Assembly: GCA_016302195.1 (NCBI GenBank)
Contig: JAEDOA010000012.1
Location: forward strand, 1-22,418
Direction of reading: 5' to 3'
Source: Erysipelotrichaceae bacterium
Lineage (GTDB): Bacteria > Bacillota_I > Bacilli_A > Erysipelotrichales > Erysipelotrichaceae
Length of the DNA: 22,418 nucleotides
The position numbers and the translations under genes were made by a program. The first letter of the stretch is position 1; every line of letters begins with the position of its first letter. Under the pieces are notes generated by a model that saw only the letters and a program-made list of their open reading frames with translations, was not told the origin of the DNA and did not search any database. Shown one piece after another: positions 1 through 7,090 of the stretch.

Positions 1-458
1 TTTGAAGTGGTTTTTTCTTCATCTTCATCATCTTTCTTTGATGAAGAGGTATCTGTGGAAATCAAACTACCTATCTGCTTTAAAGCAATTGGGGCAATCG
101 CAATTAGGATTGAAGTAACCTGTTGAGTTGACAGGCCAAGTTTTTTTGCTATCTTATCTAAGAAGTTGTTCTTCTCTCCACCTAACAAAGTGGTTAAAAT
201 TGAATTTCCCTGCTGTTGGTCATCCTGCTTTTCATCTTCGTCCTTTGATGTTAAATTAGACAATAAATTTGTAACAAGATTATCTTTTGATGAAGAAGAA
301 TTTGTTAATACTGATTGTAATAACATAGGTAAAGCTGTATCAACAACACCTCTGGTTTCTTCTTTTGTTGAATGTGTTGCTTTTGATACTTTAGAGATTG
401 TTTCCGATGATACTAAAGAATCAGTAGACAAAGATGTAAGTAGTTTAAAAATATCCAT
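1..458 (-). CDS. DUF937-like protein, C-terminus cut by window edge
   Basis: The frame is open from an ATG at 458 to the window edge, giving 152 visible residues with no stop. A strong GGAGGG ribosome site sits 6 bases before the ATG. The protein starts MDIFKLLTSL, is rich in Ser/Thr, and contains a motif of the form LLGGEKNNFLDKIAKKLGLS followed by a hydrophobic helix (about 115-135) and an acidic, Lys-rich tail (KKDDEDEEK). The small helical repeats with a Leu-rich 'LL..LLGG' segment resemble the DUF937/YidB-like family, whose role is unknown. There is no signal peptide. It follows the phospholipase-family gene by 54 bases, so the two may be co-transcribed, although a 15-bp palindrome lies between them. 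Recognition of the family is by eye; function is not assigned. Confidence 0.7.
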   Translation of the reverse strand, partial: MDIFKLLTSLSTDSLVSSETISKVSKATHSTKEETRGVVDTALPMLLQSVLTNSSSSKDNLVTNLLSNLTSKDEDEKQDDQQQGNSILTTLLGGEKNNFLDKIAKKLGLSTQQVTSILIAIAPIALKQIGSLISTDTSSSKKDDEDEEKTTS

Positions 459-475
459 ATTTATCCCTCCAAATT

Positions 476-490
476 GTAAACTAAGTTTAC
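476..490. promoter_or_regulatory. 15-bp perfect inverted repeat upstream of the DUF937-like gene
   Basis: GTAAACTAAGTTTAC reads as two 7-base arms around one central base. It lies 18 bases before the DUF937-like ATG, just upstream of its ribosome site, with an AT-rich TATAAA/TATAGT stretch on its promoter side. The position suits an operator or a small 5'-UTR structure. No regulator can be named. Confidence 0.4.
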
Positions 491-512
491 TATATTTTAT
501 AATGATTGAATA

Positions 513-1472
513 CTATTTTTCATCTTTTTTAAAAAATTTCATTTTACTTCCCCCACTTTTACCAGTAGCGAAGCTTTTATCACCTATTATTGACAATAAT
601 TCCTTTAAATCTCCATCTTCGAACAAATATTTCTCGAATAGTTGCAACTGTATTTTAATTTCATTAACTGCTTTATTGAACAATTGGACAAATCCTTCAT
701 TGGATTTTATGTTTTTATCGCATGGATCACACCACTGTTGACAGCGATAGTTCATAGCATCCAAACTATTATCATATTCTTGCGGAATAATCATACTTGT
801 AGCCAAACCTTCAAGAGAAAACATTTTTTCCAAAATGCTAATATACTTCGTTTTTTTACCACTAGGGTCTCTTAAAAACCTAGCAACGAAGGCAGTATCA
901 TCCAAACAATCATTTACCTCTTTTTCGGTTAGTTGACACTGATAGACATCATTTGCCATTTTAACTATTGATGAAACAATACTGCTTTTATTCTTTATTT
1001 TTTTTACTCTTTCGGTAATATTATACTCATTTACATTTAGTTTATATTCATTTAAAATCCCCAAATCAAGCTGAGATTCAAACAGCTGATGGGAAAAAGA
1101 AATGTCCTTATCACAAGAATCAGTACAATAATAAACATAAGGATGTGCATTTCTATCTAGACAATGATGAGCCATATAACCGCATACATAACTGATTAAG
1201 GAATTATCCATTGTGTTTTTTGCTTGAGTTAATAGAGATATGAAGCAATCATTTATCTTTTCTTCATGACATATAGAAGCAAGATGATGGATCTTTTTAT
1301 AGCTTTTGTGGTTTTGCCATGGCAGATTATGATAATAAAGGAAAATGTCTGGCCCTTGACATCCAACGAAATATTGAGTTTTATTTCTGACAATTACTTG
1401 ATTTAATTTGCTGATATCGCTTTTTAACAATGCTATTTCTCCAGCTAAACTGTGAGCAATTAGACTTGGCAT
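513..1472 (-). CDS. Zinc-dependent phospholipase C family protein (PF00882-like)
   Basis: The 319-residue protein begins MPSLIAHSLAGEIAL and continues to a VGCQGPDIFLYYH segment, the N-terminal layout of Firmicute zinc-dependent phospholipase C-family proteins. The His-rich motif VCGYMAHHCLDRNAHPYVYY follows and carries likely zinc ligands (H, H, D, H). Start chosen at 1472: a GAGGGTG ribosome site precedes this ATG by a few bases, whereas the frame extends 10 codons further to a position without one. There is no signal peptide, unlike secreted clostridial alpha-toxin, so a cytosolic hydrolase is more likely than a toxin. It lies just after the zinc-export operon, separated by a terminator. 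Substrate is unknown; phosphodiesterase activity is inferred from the family. Confidence 0.8.
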   Translation of the reverse strand: MPSLIAHSLAGEIALLKSDISKLNQVIVRNKTQYFVGCQGPDIFLYYHNLPWQNHKSYKKIHHLASICHEEKINDCFISLLTQAKNTMDNSLISYVCGYMAHHCLDRNAHPYVYYCTDSCDKDISFSHQLFESQLDLGILNEYKLNVNEYNITERVKKIKNKSSIVSSIVKMANDVYQCQLTEKEVNDCLDDTAFVARFLRDPSGKKTKYISILEKMFSLEGLATSMIIPQEYDNSLDAMNYRCQQWCDPCDKNIKSNEGFVQLFNKAVNEIKIQLQLFEKYLFEDGDLKELLSIIGDKSFATGKSGGSKMKFFKKDEK

Positions 1473-1508
1473 ATAATCACCCTCGAACACCTTTCCTAAC
1501 ACTCAATA

Positions 1509-1538
1509 AATATAACATATTTTAGAAAAAAAGAGCAA
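1509..1538 (-). promoter_or_regulatory. Candidate promoter of the phospholipase-family gene
   Basis: On the minus strand there is an extended -10, TGTTATATT (hexamer at 1509-1514), 18 bases from a weak -35 TTGCTC (1533-1538). The -35 lies inside the 3' arm of the arsR terminator, so the two signals overlap. Start of transcription would be near 1502, giving a leader of about 30 bases with the GAGGGTG ribosome site. Confidence 0.4.
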
Positions 1539-1548
1539 AGATGCTCTT
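1526..1548 (-). terminator. Rho-independent terminator of the zinc-export operon
   Basis: Minus strand: 7-bp stem AAGAGCA / TGCTCTT with a TCTT loop, running directly into a T tract. The first two stem bases are the last two bases of the arsR stop codon TAA. Confidence 0.85.
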
Positions 1549-1840
1549 ATTCTTCAATATGTTCTCTACCCATAGCAATTATTGTTTTAACATGCTGATC
1601 TGCTAATGAGTAATAGATTTGTTTTCCAATTCTTTTGGCTTTTACTAGCTTGCTTTGTTTCAATATCTTTAACTGATGGGAAACTGCTGAATCAGTCATG
1701 TTTAGCTGCTTAGCAATTTCATTAACCGATTTTTCTTCATCGAATAAAGCAAACAAAATTCTGATTCTTGTCGAATCGCCAAAAACCTTAAATATTTCTG
1801 CTAAGTCGTATAATTCGTTTTCATCTATTAATCTAGTCAT
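1547..1840 (-). CDS. ArsR/SmtB-family zinc-responsive repressor
   Basis: The 97-residue winged-helix protein contains a typical ArsR/SmtB recognition region (FKVFGDSTRIRILFAL, then LNMTDSAVSHQLKILKQSKLV). The C-terminal helix carries D81, H83, H94 and E97, with spacing identical to the SmtB alpha-5 zinc site (D104, H106, H117, E120). The alpha-3N Cys motif of CadC-type Cd/Pb sensors is absent. This points to a zinc (or Co/Zn) sensor that releases DNA when metal binds. Its AGAGGT ribosome site precedes the ATG by 5 bases, and it starts 12 bases after the ATPase stop, so it is the last gene of the operon it probably represses through the palindrome at 3958-3977. Metal identity is inferred from the ligands. 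Confidence 0.9.
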   Translation of the reverse strand: MTRLIDENELYDLAEIFKVFGDSTRIRILFALFDEEKSVNEIAKQLNMTDSAVSHQLKILKQSKLVKAKRIGKQIYYSLADQHVKTIIAMGREHIEE

Positions 1841-1852
1841 TAATTACCTCTT

Positions 1853-3718
1853 TTATAAGTTTTTGACATATAGAGCTCTTATTGCGTTAATAACTGCAAT
1901 TATCATTACTCCTACATCTGCAAAGATACCTAACCACATGCTGGCTAAACCTATTGCTGTCAATATTAAACATAATACCTTAACGCCAATCGCAAAAGCA
2001 ATATTTTGCTTAACTATTCCTAAACACTTTTTACTGATTTTAATTGCTTTAACAATTTTAAGCAGATTATCATCCATCAATACCACATCAGATGCTTCGA
2101 TTGCCGCATCAGCTCCCAATGCACCCATACTGATACCCACATCAGCTCTTGTTAATACTGGCGCATCATTAATTCCATCTCCAACAAAACCCACCATCTT
2201 ATTAGGATCCTTTTGTAATAAAATTTTTTCTAGCGCTTTAACCTTCTCGTTTGGTAATAATTGGCTATGAACTTCATCAATTCCTAGCTTTTGAGCAACT
2301 TCCTTAGCGGCATTATCCCTATCTCCTGTTAACATCACAATCTTGTTAACACCAATTTTGTGAAGCTGATCAATTGCCTTTTTACTATCTTCTTTTATCT
2401 GATCTTTAATCAATATATGACCAAGATATTCTCCATCTAAAGCAACATGGACTACAGTTCCAATATGATGACATGGTACATATTCAATATCATTTAGCTC
2501 CATTAATTTGTCGTTACCAACCAATAATTTTTTCTTGTCAACCTGGCAACTAACACCTTTACCAGCTATTTCCTTATAATCGCTAATAAGTTTATCATCA
2601 ATTTCCTTGCCATATGCTTTTTTAATGCTAGCAGCAATAGGATGATTGCTAAAATGCTCACCATATGCAGCATACATAAGCACTTGCTGTTGTTCTACAG
2701 GATTATGATGAATTGAATCAACCTCAAAAACCCCTTTTGTTAATGTTCCTGTTTTATCCAAAACTAAACAGTTGACTTTGGAAAGTGTCTCCAAGTAATT
2801 GGATCCCTTAATTAGAATGCCCTGGCTGCTCGCCCCTCCAATTCCTGCAAAGAAGCTTAATGGAATAGAAATAACTAACGCACATGGACATGATATTACC
2901 AGAAAAGTTAATGCACGATATAGCCAACTGCTAAACTGGCTATCTTTAGTGACTATAAGATTAATCAGTGGTATACCAAAAGCTAAAAACAAAGCACAAT
3001 AGCAAACAATTGGAGTGTAGTATCTAGCAAACTTGCTGATAAAATCCTCACTCTTGCTTTTAAGACTGCTGGCATTTTCAACCATGTCAAGTATTTTATT
3101 AACGGTAGAATCTTCAAATAGTTTTGTCGTTCTGATTCTTAATAAGCCATCAACATTGATGCCACCGCTAAATACTTCATCATTTTCTTTAACTTCAACC
3201 AGAATACTTTCTCCCGTCAATGAACTATTATTTAAGCTGGCCATACCAGAAACAACAACACCATCAATTGGGATTTTTTCGCCAGAGGTTACGGTGATAA
3301 TACTTCCTGTTTCTACCTCACTTGGATCAACTTTCACCAATTTGCCATCAATCTCTATATTGGCATAATCAGGTCTAATATCCATTAATGCAGAGATATT
3401 CTGTCTGCTTTTTCCAATCGCAATGCTTTGAAACAATTCGCCTATTTGATAAAACAACATTACAGCTACTGCTTCTCTATAATCCTTCAATGCTAAGGCG
3501 CCAACAGTCGCTATAGCCATTAAGAAATTTTCATCAAATACCTGTTTATTCTTTATACCATAAACTGCTTTCTGTAAAACATCATAACCAATGATAAAAT
3601 ATGGAACTAAATATATACAAAACTGCAAGATTCCATCAACTTCTAGAAAACTGCAACCAATAAGCAATAATAGTGATGCAATTATTCTATATAAAACCCT
3701 CTTTTGTTTCTTATTCAT
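1853..3718 (-). CDS. P1B-type zinc/cadmium-exporting ATPase without N-terminal HMA domain
   Basis: This 621-residue heavy-metal P-type ATPase has the actuator TGES (168-171), the membrane metal-site CPC (277-279), the phosphorylation motif DKTGTLT (from 321), the P1B-specific HP pair (359-360) and GDGINDAP (513-520). Lys580 in helix 7 and Asp601 in helix 8 are the hallmark of the P1B-2 (ZntA/CadA) group, so Zn2+, Cd2+ or Pb2+ is the likely cargo, pumped out of the cytosol. Start chosen at the ATG at 3718, one base after the HMA gene's stop (TAA-G-ATG), consistent with translational coupling. A TTG 10 codons upstream is possible but has no better ribosome site. Family members often carry an HMA domain at the N-terminus; here it is encoded by the preceding gene. 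Confidence 0.95.
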   Translation of the reverse strand: MNKKQKRVLYRIIASLLLLIGCSFLEVDGILQFCIYLVPYFIIGYDVLQKAVYGIKNKQVFDENFLMAIATVGALALKDYREAVAVMLFYQIGELFQSIAIGKSRQNISALMDIRPDYANIEIDGKLVKVDPSEVETGSIITVTSGEKIPIDGVVVSGMASLNNSSLTGESILVEVKENDEVFSGGINVDGLLRIRTTKLFEDSTVNKILDMVENASSLKSKSEDFISKFARYYTPIVCYCALFLAFGIPLINLIVTKDSQFSSWLYRALTFLVISCPCALVISIPLSFFAGIGGASSQGILIKGSNYLETLSKVNCLVLDKTGTLTKGVFEVDSIHHNPVEQQQVLMYAAYGEHFSNHPIAASIKKAYGKEIDDKLISDYKEIAGKGVSCQVDKKKLLVGNDKLMELNDIEYVPCHHIGTVVHVALDGEYLGHILIKDQIKEDSKKAIDQLHKIGVNKIVMLTGDRDNAAKEVAQKLGIDEVHSQLLPNEKVKALEKILLQKDPNKMVGFVGDGINDAPVLTRADVGISMGALGADAAIEASDVVLMDDNLLKIVKAIKISKKCLGIVKQNIAFAIGVKVLCLILTAIGLASMWLGIFADVGVMIIAVINAIRALYVKNL

Positions 3719-3719
3719 C

Positions 3720-3938
3720 TTAGAAATAAATTTCGCAATCCTTTTCAACTTTCTTGCAGCTTTCTAATACTTTTGTCATAACGTCCTTACTCTGATAGCC
3801 ATCAACAAACTCAACATTCATTTTTAAAAGCATAAAATTAACACTAGCATCCTTTACACCTTCAACCTGCTTTGCTGCTTCTTCCATTTTTAATGCACAA
3901 TTTGGACAATCAACTTCAATTTTATAACTTTTTTTCAT
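3720..3938 (-). CDS. Stand-alone HMA heavy-metal-binding protein
   Basis: The 72-residue protein is one ferredoxin-like HMA domain: MKKSYKIEVDCPNCALKMEE carries the metal-binding CxxC (CPNC) in loop 1, followed by the expected VEGVKDASVNF helix-strand. Start chosen at 3938, 9 bases after an AAGGAG ribosome site; an ATG 7 codons upstream would place that site inside the gene. It is the first gene of the zinc-export operon and ends one base before the ATPase start. It most likely passes Zn2+/Cd2+ to the ATPase or regulates it, replacing the fused domain seen in CadA. A Cu chaperone (CopZ) role is less likely: loop 1 is DCPNC rather than a CopZ-type MxCxxC, and the partner is a P1B-2 pump. Confidence 0.88.
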   Translation of the reverse strand: MKKSYKIEVDCPNCALKMEEAAKQVEGVKDASVNFMLLKMNVEFVDGYQSKDVMTKVLESCKKVEKDCEIYF

Positions 3939-3957
3939 AAACAAATCTCCTTCAATC

Positions 3958-3977
3958 ATTTGAACAATTGTTCAAAT
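3958..3977. promoter_or_regulatory. SmtB/CzrA-type operator palindrome
   Basis: ATTTGAACAATTGTTCAAAT is a perfect 20-bp palindrome with a TGAACA-AT-TGTTCA core, matching the ArsR/SmtB-family 12-2-12 operator form known from SmtB and CzrA sites. It begins 3 bases after the -10 box and covers the expected transcription start, an ideal place for repression by the ArsR/SmtB protein encoded at the end of the operon. Confidence 0.88.
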
Positions 3978-3980
3978 ATT

Positions 3981-4009
3981 ATATTATATTTAGTTTCTAA
4001 TATTGTCAA
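3981..4009 (-). promoter_or_regulatory. Sigma-A promoter of the zinc-export operon
   Basis: Minus strand: perfect -35 TTGACA (4004-4009), 17-bp spacer, -10 TATAAT-like TAATAT (3981-3986). Predicted start of transcription falls inside the palindromic operator. Confidence 0.85.
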
Positions 4010-4024
4010 TAAGAATTAGATCAA

Positions 4025-4060
4025 ATCCCATCATATTTTTTCAACACGAAAAGATGGGAT
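4025..4060. repeat. Imperfect inverted repeat in the intergenic gap
   Basis: ATCCCATC (4025-4032) and GATGGGAT (4053-4060) form an 8-bp stem. Adjacent AAAA and TTTT runs can lengthen it with a bulge. It lies upstream of the -35 box of the zinc operon. No T tract follows on either strand, so it is not a clear terminator. Role unknown. Confidence 0.4.
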
Positions 4061-4097
4061 CAGATATACTGCAGTGTATGTGGTTTTTATCTATAAT

Positions 4098-4136
4098 AAA
4101 AACCTCACCCTTGAACTATTAATTCTTGAATGAGGT
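4098..4136 (-). terminator. Terminator of the uvrB-maf operon
   Basis: Minus strand: ACCTCATTC (4128-4136) pairs with GGGTGAGGT (4102-4110) as a 9-bp stem with two G-U pairs, followed by TTTTTATT. It lies about 50 bases after the maf stop. Confidence 0.7.
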
Positions 4137-4185
4137 ATTATTTTACCATTGTTTACAAAGCTGTCTATGATTGAGATTCATTTGA

Positions 4186-4752
4186 CTAATACTTTTTGAG
4201 ATAGCTTTGTAAATAGTCTTCAACTATATCTATTGGTAAACCAATAATAGTATAGAAATTGCCTTCGATTTCCCTGATATATTTTCCAGCCCAGCCTTGA
4301 ATCGCATAGCCTCCTGCTTTATCATAAGGCTCATCGGATAATACATATTGTTCGATTTTATCCGCAGGAATTTCATTGAATTTTACTCTACTAGTATCGC
4401 AAATGACATATTGTTCTTCTTTGCTGATAAAAGCTACTGCTGTCATAACTATGTGGCTTCTATTAGATAGCATCTCAATCATTTGCTGTGCCTGCTTTTG
4501 ATTATGCGGCTTTCCTAATATCTTATCATCTACCACAACAACTGTATCGGCACCAATAACTAAACAATTTGGATGTGTTTCATATACAGCCTGCCCTTTT
4601 TGTAGTGCTAATGATTTAACCATATCGCAAAAAGATAACTTATCATCTATCACTTCTTCAACATGAGAAACTACTACCTCAAAATCGTAGCCCAGCATTT
4701 CCATTAATTCTTTTCTTCTTGGTGAATTTGAAGCTAGAATAATTTTTTTCAT
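4186..4752 (-). CDS. maf: Maf/YhdE-type nucleoside triphosphate pyrophosphatase
   Basis: The 188-residue protein opens with the Maf signature (ILASNSPRRKELMEMLG, residues 5-21) and has the catalytic GADTVV segment at 67-72 with Asp69 as general base, then LGKPHN. Maf proteins hydrolyse dTTP, UTP and related or modified nucleotides to monophosphates plus pyrophosphate, cleaning the nucleotide pool; B. subtilis Maf overproduction blocks septation. Full family length. It starts 6 bases after uvrB, with a GGAG ribosome site inside the 3' end of uvrB, so the two genes form one operon. The pairing with a DNA-repair gene suits a nucleotide-quality role. Confidence 0.93.
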   Translation of the reverse strand: MKKIILASNSPRRKELMEMLGYDFEVVVSHVEEVIDDKLSFCDMVKSLALQKGQAVYETHPNCLVIGADTVVVVDDKILGKPHNQKQAQQMIEMLSNRSHIVMTAVAFISKEEQYVICDTSRVKFNEIPADKIEQYVLSDEPYDKAGGYAIQGWAGKYIREIEGNFYTIIGLPIDIVEDYLQSYLKKY

Positions 4753-4758
4753 ATTAAT

Positions 4759-6741
4759 TTAATCTCCATCACTTTTGATTTCCATAATCATATCTCTTAA
4801 CTGTGCTGCTCGTTCAAAATCCAGCACTCTTGCCGCCTGCTTCATTTCCTTTTCAAGTGAAGCAATTAATTCTTCTCTATCAGCCTTGCTCTTCTTTCTC
4901 ATTTTCTTGCCAACGTATTTATTCATCATTTCAGCAGTTTCTTTAGAGTGAATCGCATCTCTGATTTCCTTTTTGATTGTAGTAGGAGTGATATTGTTAT
5001 CACGGTTATATTGCATTTGGATTGCTCTTCTTCTATTGGTTTCTTCGATAGCTTTCTGCATCGATACGGTTACAGTATCGCCATACATAATAACCTTTCC
5101 ATTGGCATTTCTTGCCGCTCTACCTATAGTCTGTATCAAACTTCTTTCACTTCTTAAAAAGCCTTCCTTATCAGCATCCAAAATAGCCACTAGTGATACT
5201 TCTGGGATATCCAAACCCTCTCTTAACAAGTTAATACCAACCAAAACATCGTATTTTCCTTTTCTTAAGTCTCTTATTATTTCAGTTCTTTCAAGAGTCT
5301 TGGTTTCATGATGCAGATAGGCTACCTTGTACATATTCAATTGTAGATGCTTTGTTAATTCTTCCGCCATCTTAACAGTCAATGTTGTGATTAATACGCG
5401 TTCGTTTTGCGATACTCTTTCATCAATTTCACTACATAAGTCGTCTATTTGTCCTAATGTAGGCCTAATTTCAACTTCTGGATCAAGTAAACCCGTTGGT
5501 CTAATGATTTGCTCTACAACATGATTATCGACTTTATCAAGTTCATAATCTCCTGGAGTAGCGCTTACGCAGATTATTTGATTTATCTCTTTTTCAAATT
5601 CTTCAAACTTTAATGGTCTATTATCAAGTGCACTTGGTAGTCTAAAGCCGTATTCAACAAGTGTTTCTTTTCTTGAACGATCACCATTATACATTCCTCT
5701 AACTTGAGGTAATGAAACATGAGACTCATCAACAATCATTAAATAATCATCAGGAAAATAATCGAACAACGTAAATGGTTTCGAGTTTGGTTCTCTAAAT
5801 TCCAATTGGCGCGAATAATTTTCTATTCCACTGCATACTCCAAACTCTCTCAAAGCTTCTAAATCATAAGTACATCTTTGAGATAGTCTCTCTTCTTCCA
5901 ACAATTTTCCATTATCTCTAAAATACTTTAATCTATCTTTCAGCTCTGCTTCTATATTATCACAGGCTTTCAAAATATCCTCTTTTCTTTTCGCATAACC
6001 GCTAGCAGGGAAAATATTATATATCGTATAACTATTTAGTGTCTTATTTGTTATTGGATCTATCTCACAAATTCTATCAATCGTATCATCAAATAATTCA
6101 ACTCTTAGAAGGAAATTATCAGTATAACCTAAAAAAATATCTATAACCTCTCCTCTAACTCTAAAGGTTCCCCTTTTTGAATCGACATCATTTCTGACAT
6201 ACTGTCTATCAACTAGCAAACGTATTAATTCTTCTCTGGTAATAGTCTGGTTTGTCTTAATTGTAAAAAACAGATCCTTGTACTGGCTAGGATCACTCGA
6301 GGCATAAATGCAGGCAACTGAAGCAACGATAATAGTATCTCTATGCTGCAAAACCGCATTATATGCAGCTAATCGCAGCATGTCCAGTTCATCATTTATC
6401 ATTGAGTTCTTTTCAATATACGTATCTGTCTTAGGCAAATAAGCTTCAGGTTGATAATAATCGAAATTTGATACAAAATACTCGACATGGTTGTAGGGAA
6501 ATAGCTCTTTCAATTCACTATACAGTTGACCAGCCAGGGTCTTATTATGAACGAAAACCAAAGTGGGTTTATTTACTTGAGCAATAACATTGGCAAAGGT
6601 AAAGGTTTTTCCTGTTCCTGTTGCACCTAAAAGAACCTGATATTTCTTTTTGTCATTAATGCCTTGAACTAATTGTTTTATCGCCTTTATTTGATCTGCT
6701 TTAGGGCTAAATTCACTAACTAATCTAAATTTTTCTTCCAT
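4759..6741 (-). CDS. uvrB: UvrABC excinuclease subunit B
   Basis: This 660-residue helicase-like subunit of nucleotide excision repair has Walker A GATGTGKT (39-46), the Tyr-rich damage-probing beta-hairpin region (YYQPEAYLPKTDTYIEK), the DExx box as VDESH, and the C-terminal UVR domain (about 624-656) that contacts UvrC. Length is typical. The start aligns with UvrB N-termini (MxxxFxLVSxxxPxxDQ), so it is secure, yet there is no Shine-Dalgarno sequence: TATAAT preceded by TGC lies only 7 bases before the ATG. The mRNA may therefore be leaderless. It is followed by maf at 6 bases and is divergent from secG. No uvrA lies in the window, and I saw no LexA-type (GAAC...GTTC) box upstream. Confidence 0.97.
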   Translation of the reverse strand: MEEKFRLVSEFSPKADQIKAIKQLVQGINDKKKYQVLLGATGTGKTFTFANVIAQVNKPTLVFVHNKTLAGQLYSELKELFPYNHVEYFVSNFDYYQPEAYLPKTDTYIEKNSMINDELDMLRLAAYNAVLQHRDTIIVASVACIYASSDPSQYKDLFFTIKTNQTITREELIRLLVDRQYVRNDVDSKRGTFRVRGEVIDIFLGYTDNFLLRVELFDDTIDRICEIDPITNKTLNSYTIYNIFPASGYAKRKEDILKACDNIEAELKDRLKYFRDNGKLLEEERLSQRCTYDLEALREFGVCSGIENYSRQLEFREPNSKPFTLFDYFPDDYLMIVDESHVSLPQVRGMYNGDRSRKETLVEYGFRLPSALDNRPLKFEEFEKEINQIICVSATPGDYELDKVDNHVVEQIIRPTGLLDPEVEIRPTLGQIDDLCSEIDERVSQNERVLITTLTVKMAEELTKHLQLNMYKVAYLHHETKTLERTEIIRDLRKGKYDVLVGINLLREGLDIPEVSLVAILDADKEGFLRSERSLIQTIGRAARNANGKVIMYGDTVTVSMQKAIEETNRRRAIQMQYNRDNNITPTTIKKEIRDAIHSKETAEMMNKYVGKKMRKKSKADREELIASLEKEMKQAARVLDFERAAQLRDMIMEIKSDGD

Positions 6742-6748
6742 AAGGTTA

Positions 6749-6757
6749 ATTATAGCA
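6749..6757 (-). promoter_or_regulatory. Extended -10 promoter of uvrB (possible leaderless start)
   Basis: Minus strand TGCTATAAT: consensus -10 hexamer at 6749-6754 with TGn extension. Only 7 bases separate it from the uvrB ATG, so transcription would begin at or beside the start codon. No convincing -35 box. Confidence 0.65.
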
Positions 6758-6774
6758 TTATTCTATTATTATGT

Positions 6775-6803
6775 TTGATAATGAAAAATAATTTTGTTAT
6801 AAT
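6775..6803 (+). promoter_or_regulatory. Sigma-A promoter of secG
   Basis: -35 TTGATA (6775-6780), 17-bp spacer, -10 TATAAT (6798-6803). It is divergent from, and about 20 bases from, the uvrB -10. Confidence 0.82.
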
Positions 6804-6834
6804 TAATAAGCACTTGAAGAAAGGAGCTATTATT

Positions 6835-7068
6835 ATGTTGGATATTCTAATTATGCTCGTAGCCGTATTAATTATTATTTTGGTTCTTTTACAAAGCGGA
6901 AAATCAGCTGGTGTAAGTAGTGCCTTTATGGGTGGTAATGGTGGTTTAAACTTATTCAGCAACCTTAAAGAAAGAGGCCCAGAAAAAGTTATTTCTCATT
7001 TAACATTAGTAATGGGAATTGTCTTCTTCGTTCTGGTTATCGTAAAACTTATCGTTACCCAACAGTAA
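6835..7068 (+). CDS. secG: Preprotein translocase subunit SecG
   Basis: The 77-residue protein has two membrane helices (about 3-19 and 53-73) joined by a Gly-rich cytoplasmic loop with LLQSGKSAGVSSAFMGG, the typical SecG signature. SecG joins SecYE and helps SecA-driven protein translocation. Start chosen at 6835: an AAAGGAG site lies 9 bases before it, and a longer reading would begin inside the promoter. The gene order secG, then smpB, is common in Bacillota, where rnr often lies between them; rnr is absent here. A terminator follows immediately. Confidence 0.95.
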   Translation: MLDILIMLVAVLIIILVLLQSGKSAGVSSAFMGGNGGLNLFSNLKERGPEKVISHLTLVMGIVFFVLVIVKLIVTQQ

Positions 7069-7090
7069 AAGACCAGTGAGGTCTTTTTTT
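7069..7090 (+). terminator. Terminator/attenuator between secG and smpB
   Basis: AAGACC (7069-7074), AGTGA loop, GGTCTT (7080-7085), then a T run to 7090. It starts right at the end of secG, and the 3' arm and T run contain the only candidate ribosome site and the upstream start codon of smpB. Confidence 0.8.

Noticed and set aside
166..741. 191-codon open frame on the plus strand
   Set aside because: Antisense to the DUF937-like gene and the end of the phospholipase-family gene; Ser/Phe-rich translation typical of a shadow frame.
513..1472. Alpha-toxin-like secreted virulence phospholipase
   Set aside because: No signal peptide and no C2-like membrane-binding domain; only the general family fold is supported.
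1698..2270. 190-codon open frame on the plus strand
   Set aside because: It lies antisense to the arsR and P1B ATPase genes, has no ribosome site and low-complexity translation; it is a shadow of the real genes.
3719..3748. TTG start giving the zinc ATPase 10 more residues and overlap with the HMA gene
   Set aside because: No good ribosome site at the TTG, while the ATG one base after the HMA stop suits coupled reinitiation. It cannot be fully excluded.
4064..4076. ACTGCAGT palindrome in the intergenic gap
   Set aside because: Only 8 bases, contains a PstI-type site, expected by chance and not placed near a promoter.
6742..6834. LexA/SOS box between uvrB and secG
   Set aside because: No GAAC-N4-GTTC-like palindrome found; the space is filled by two promoters.
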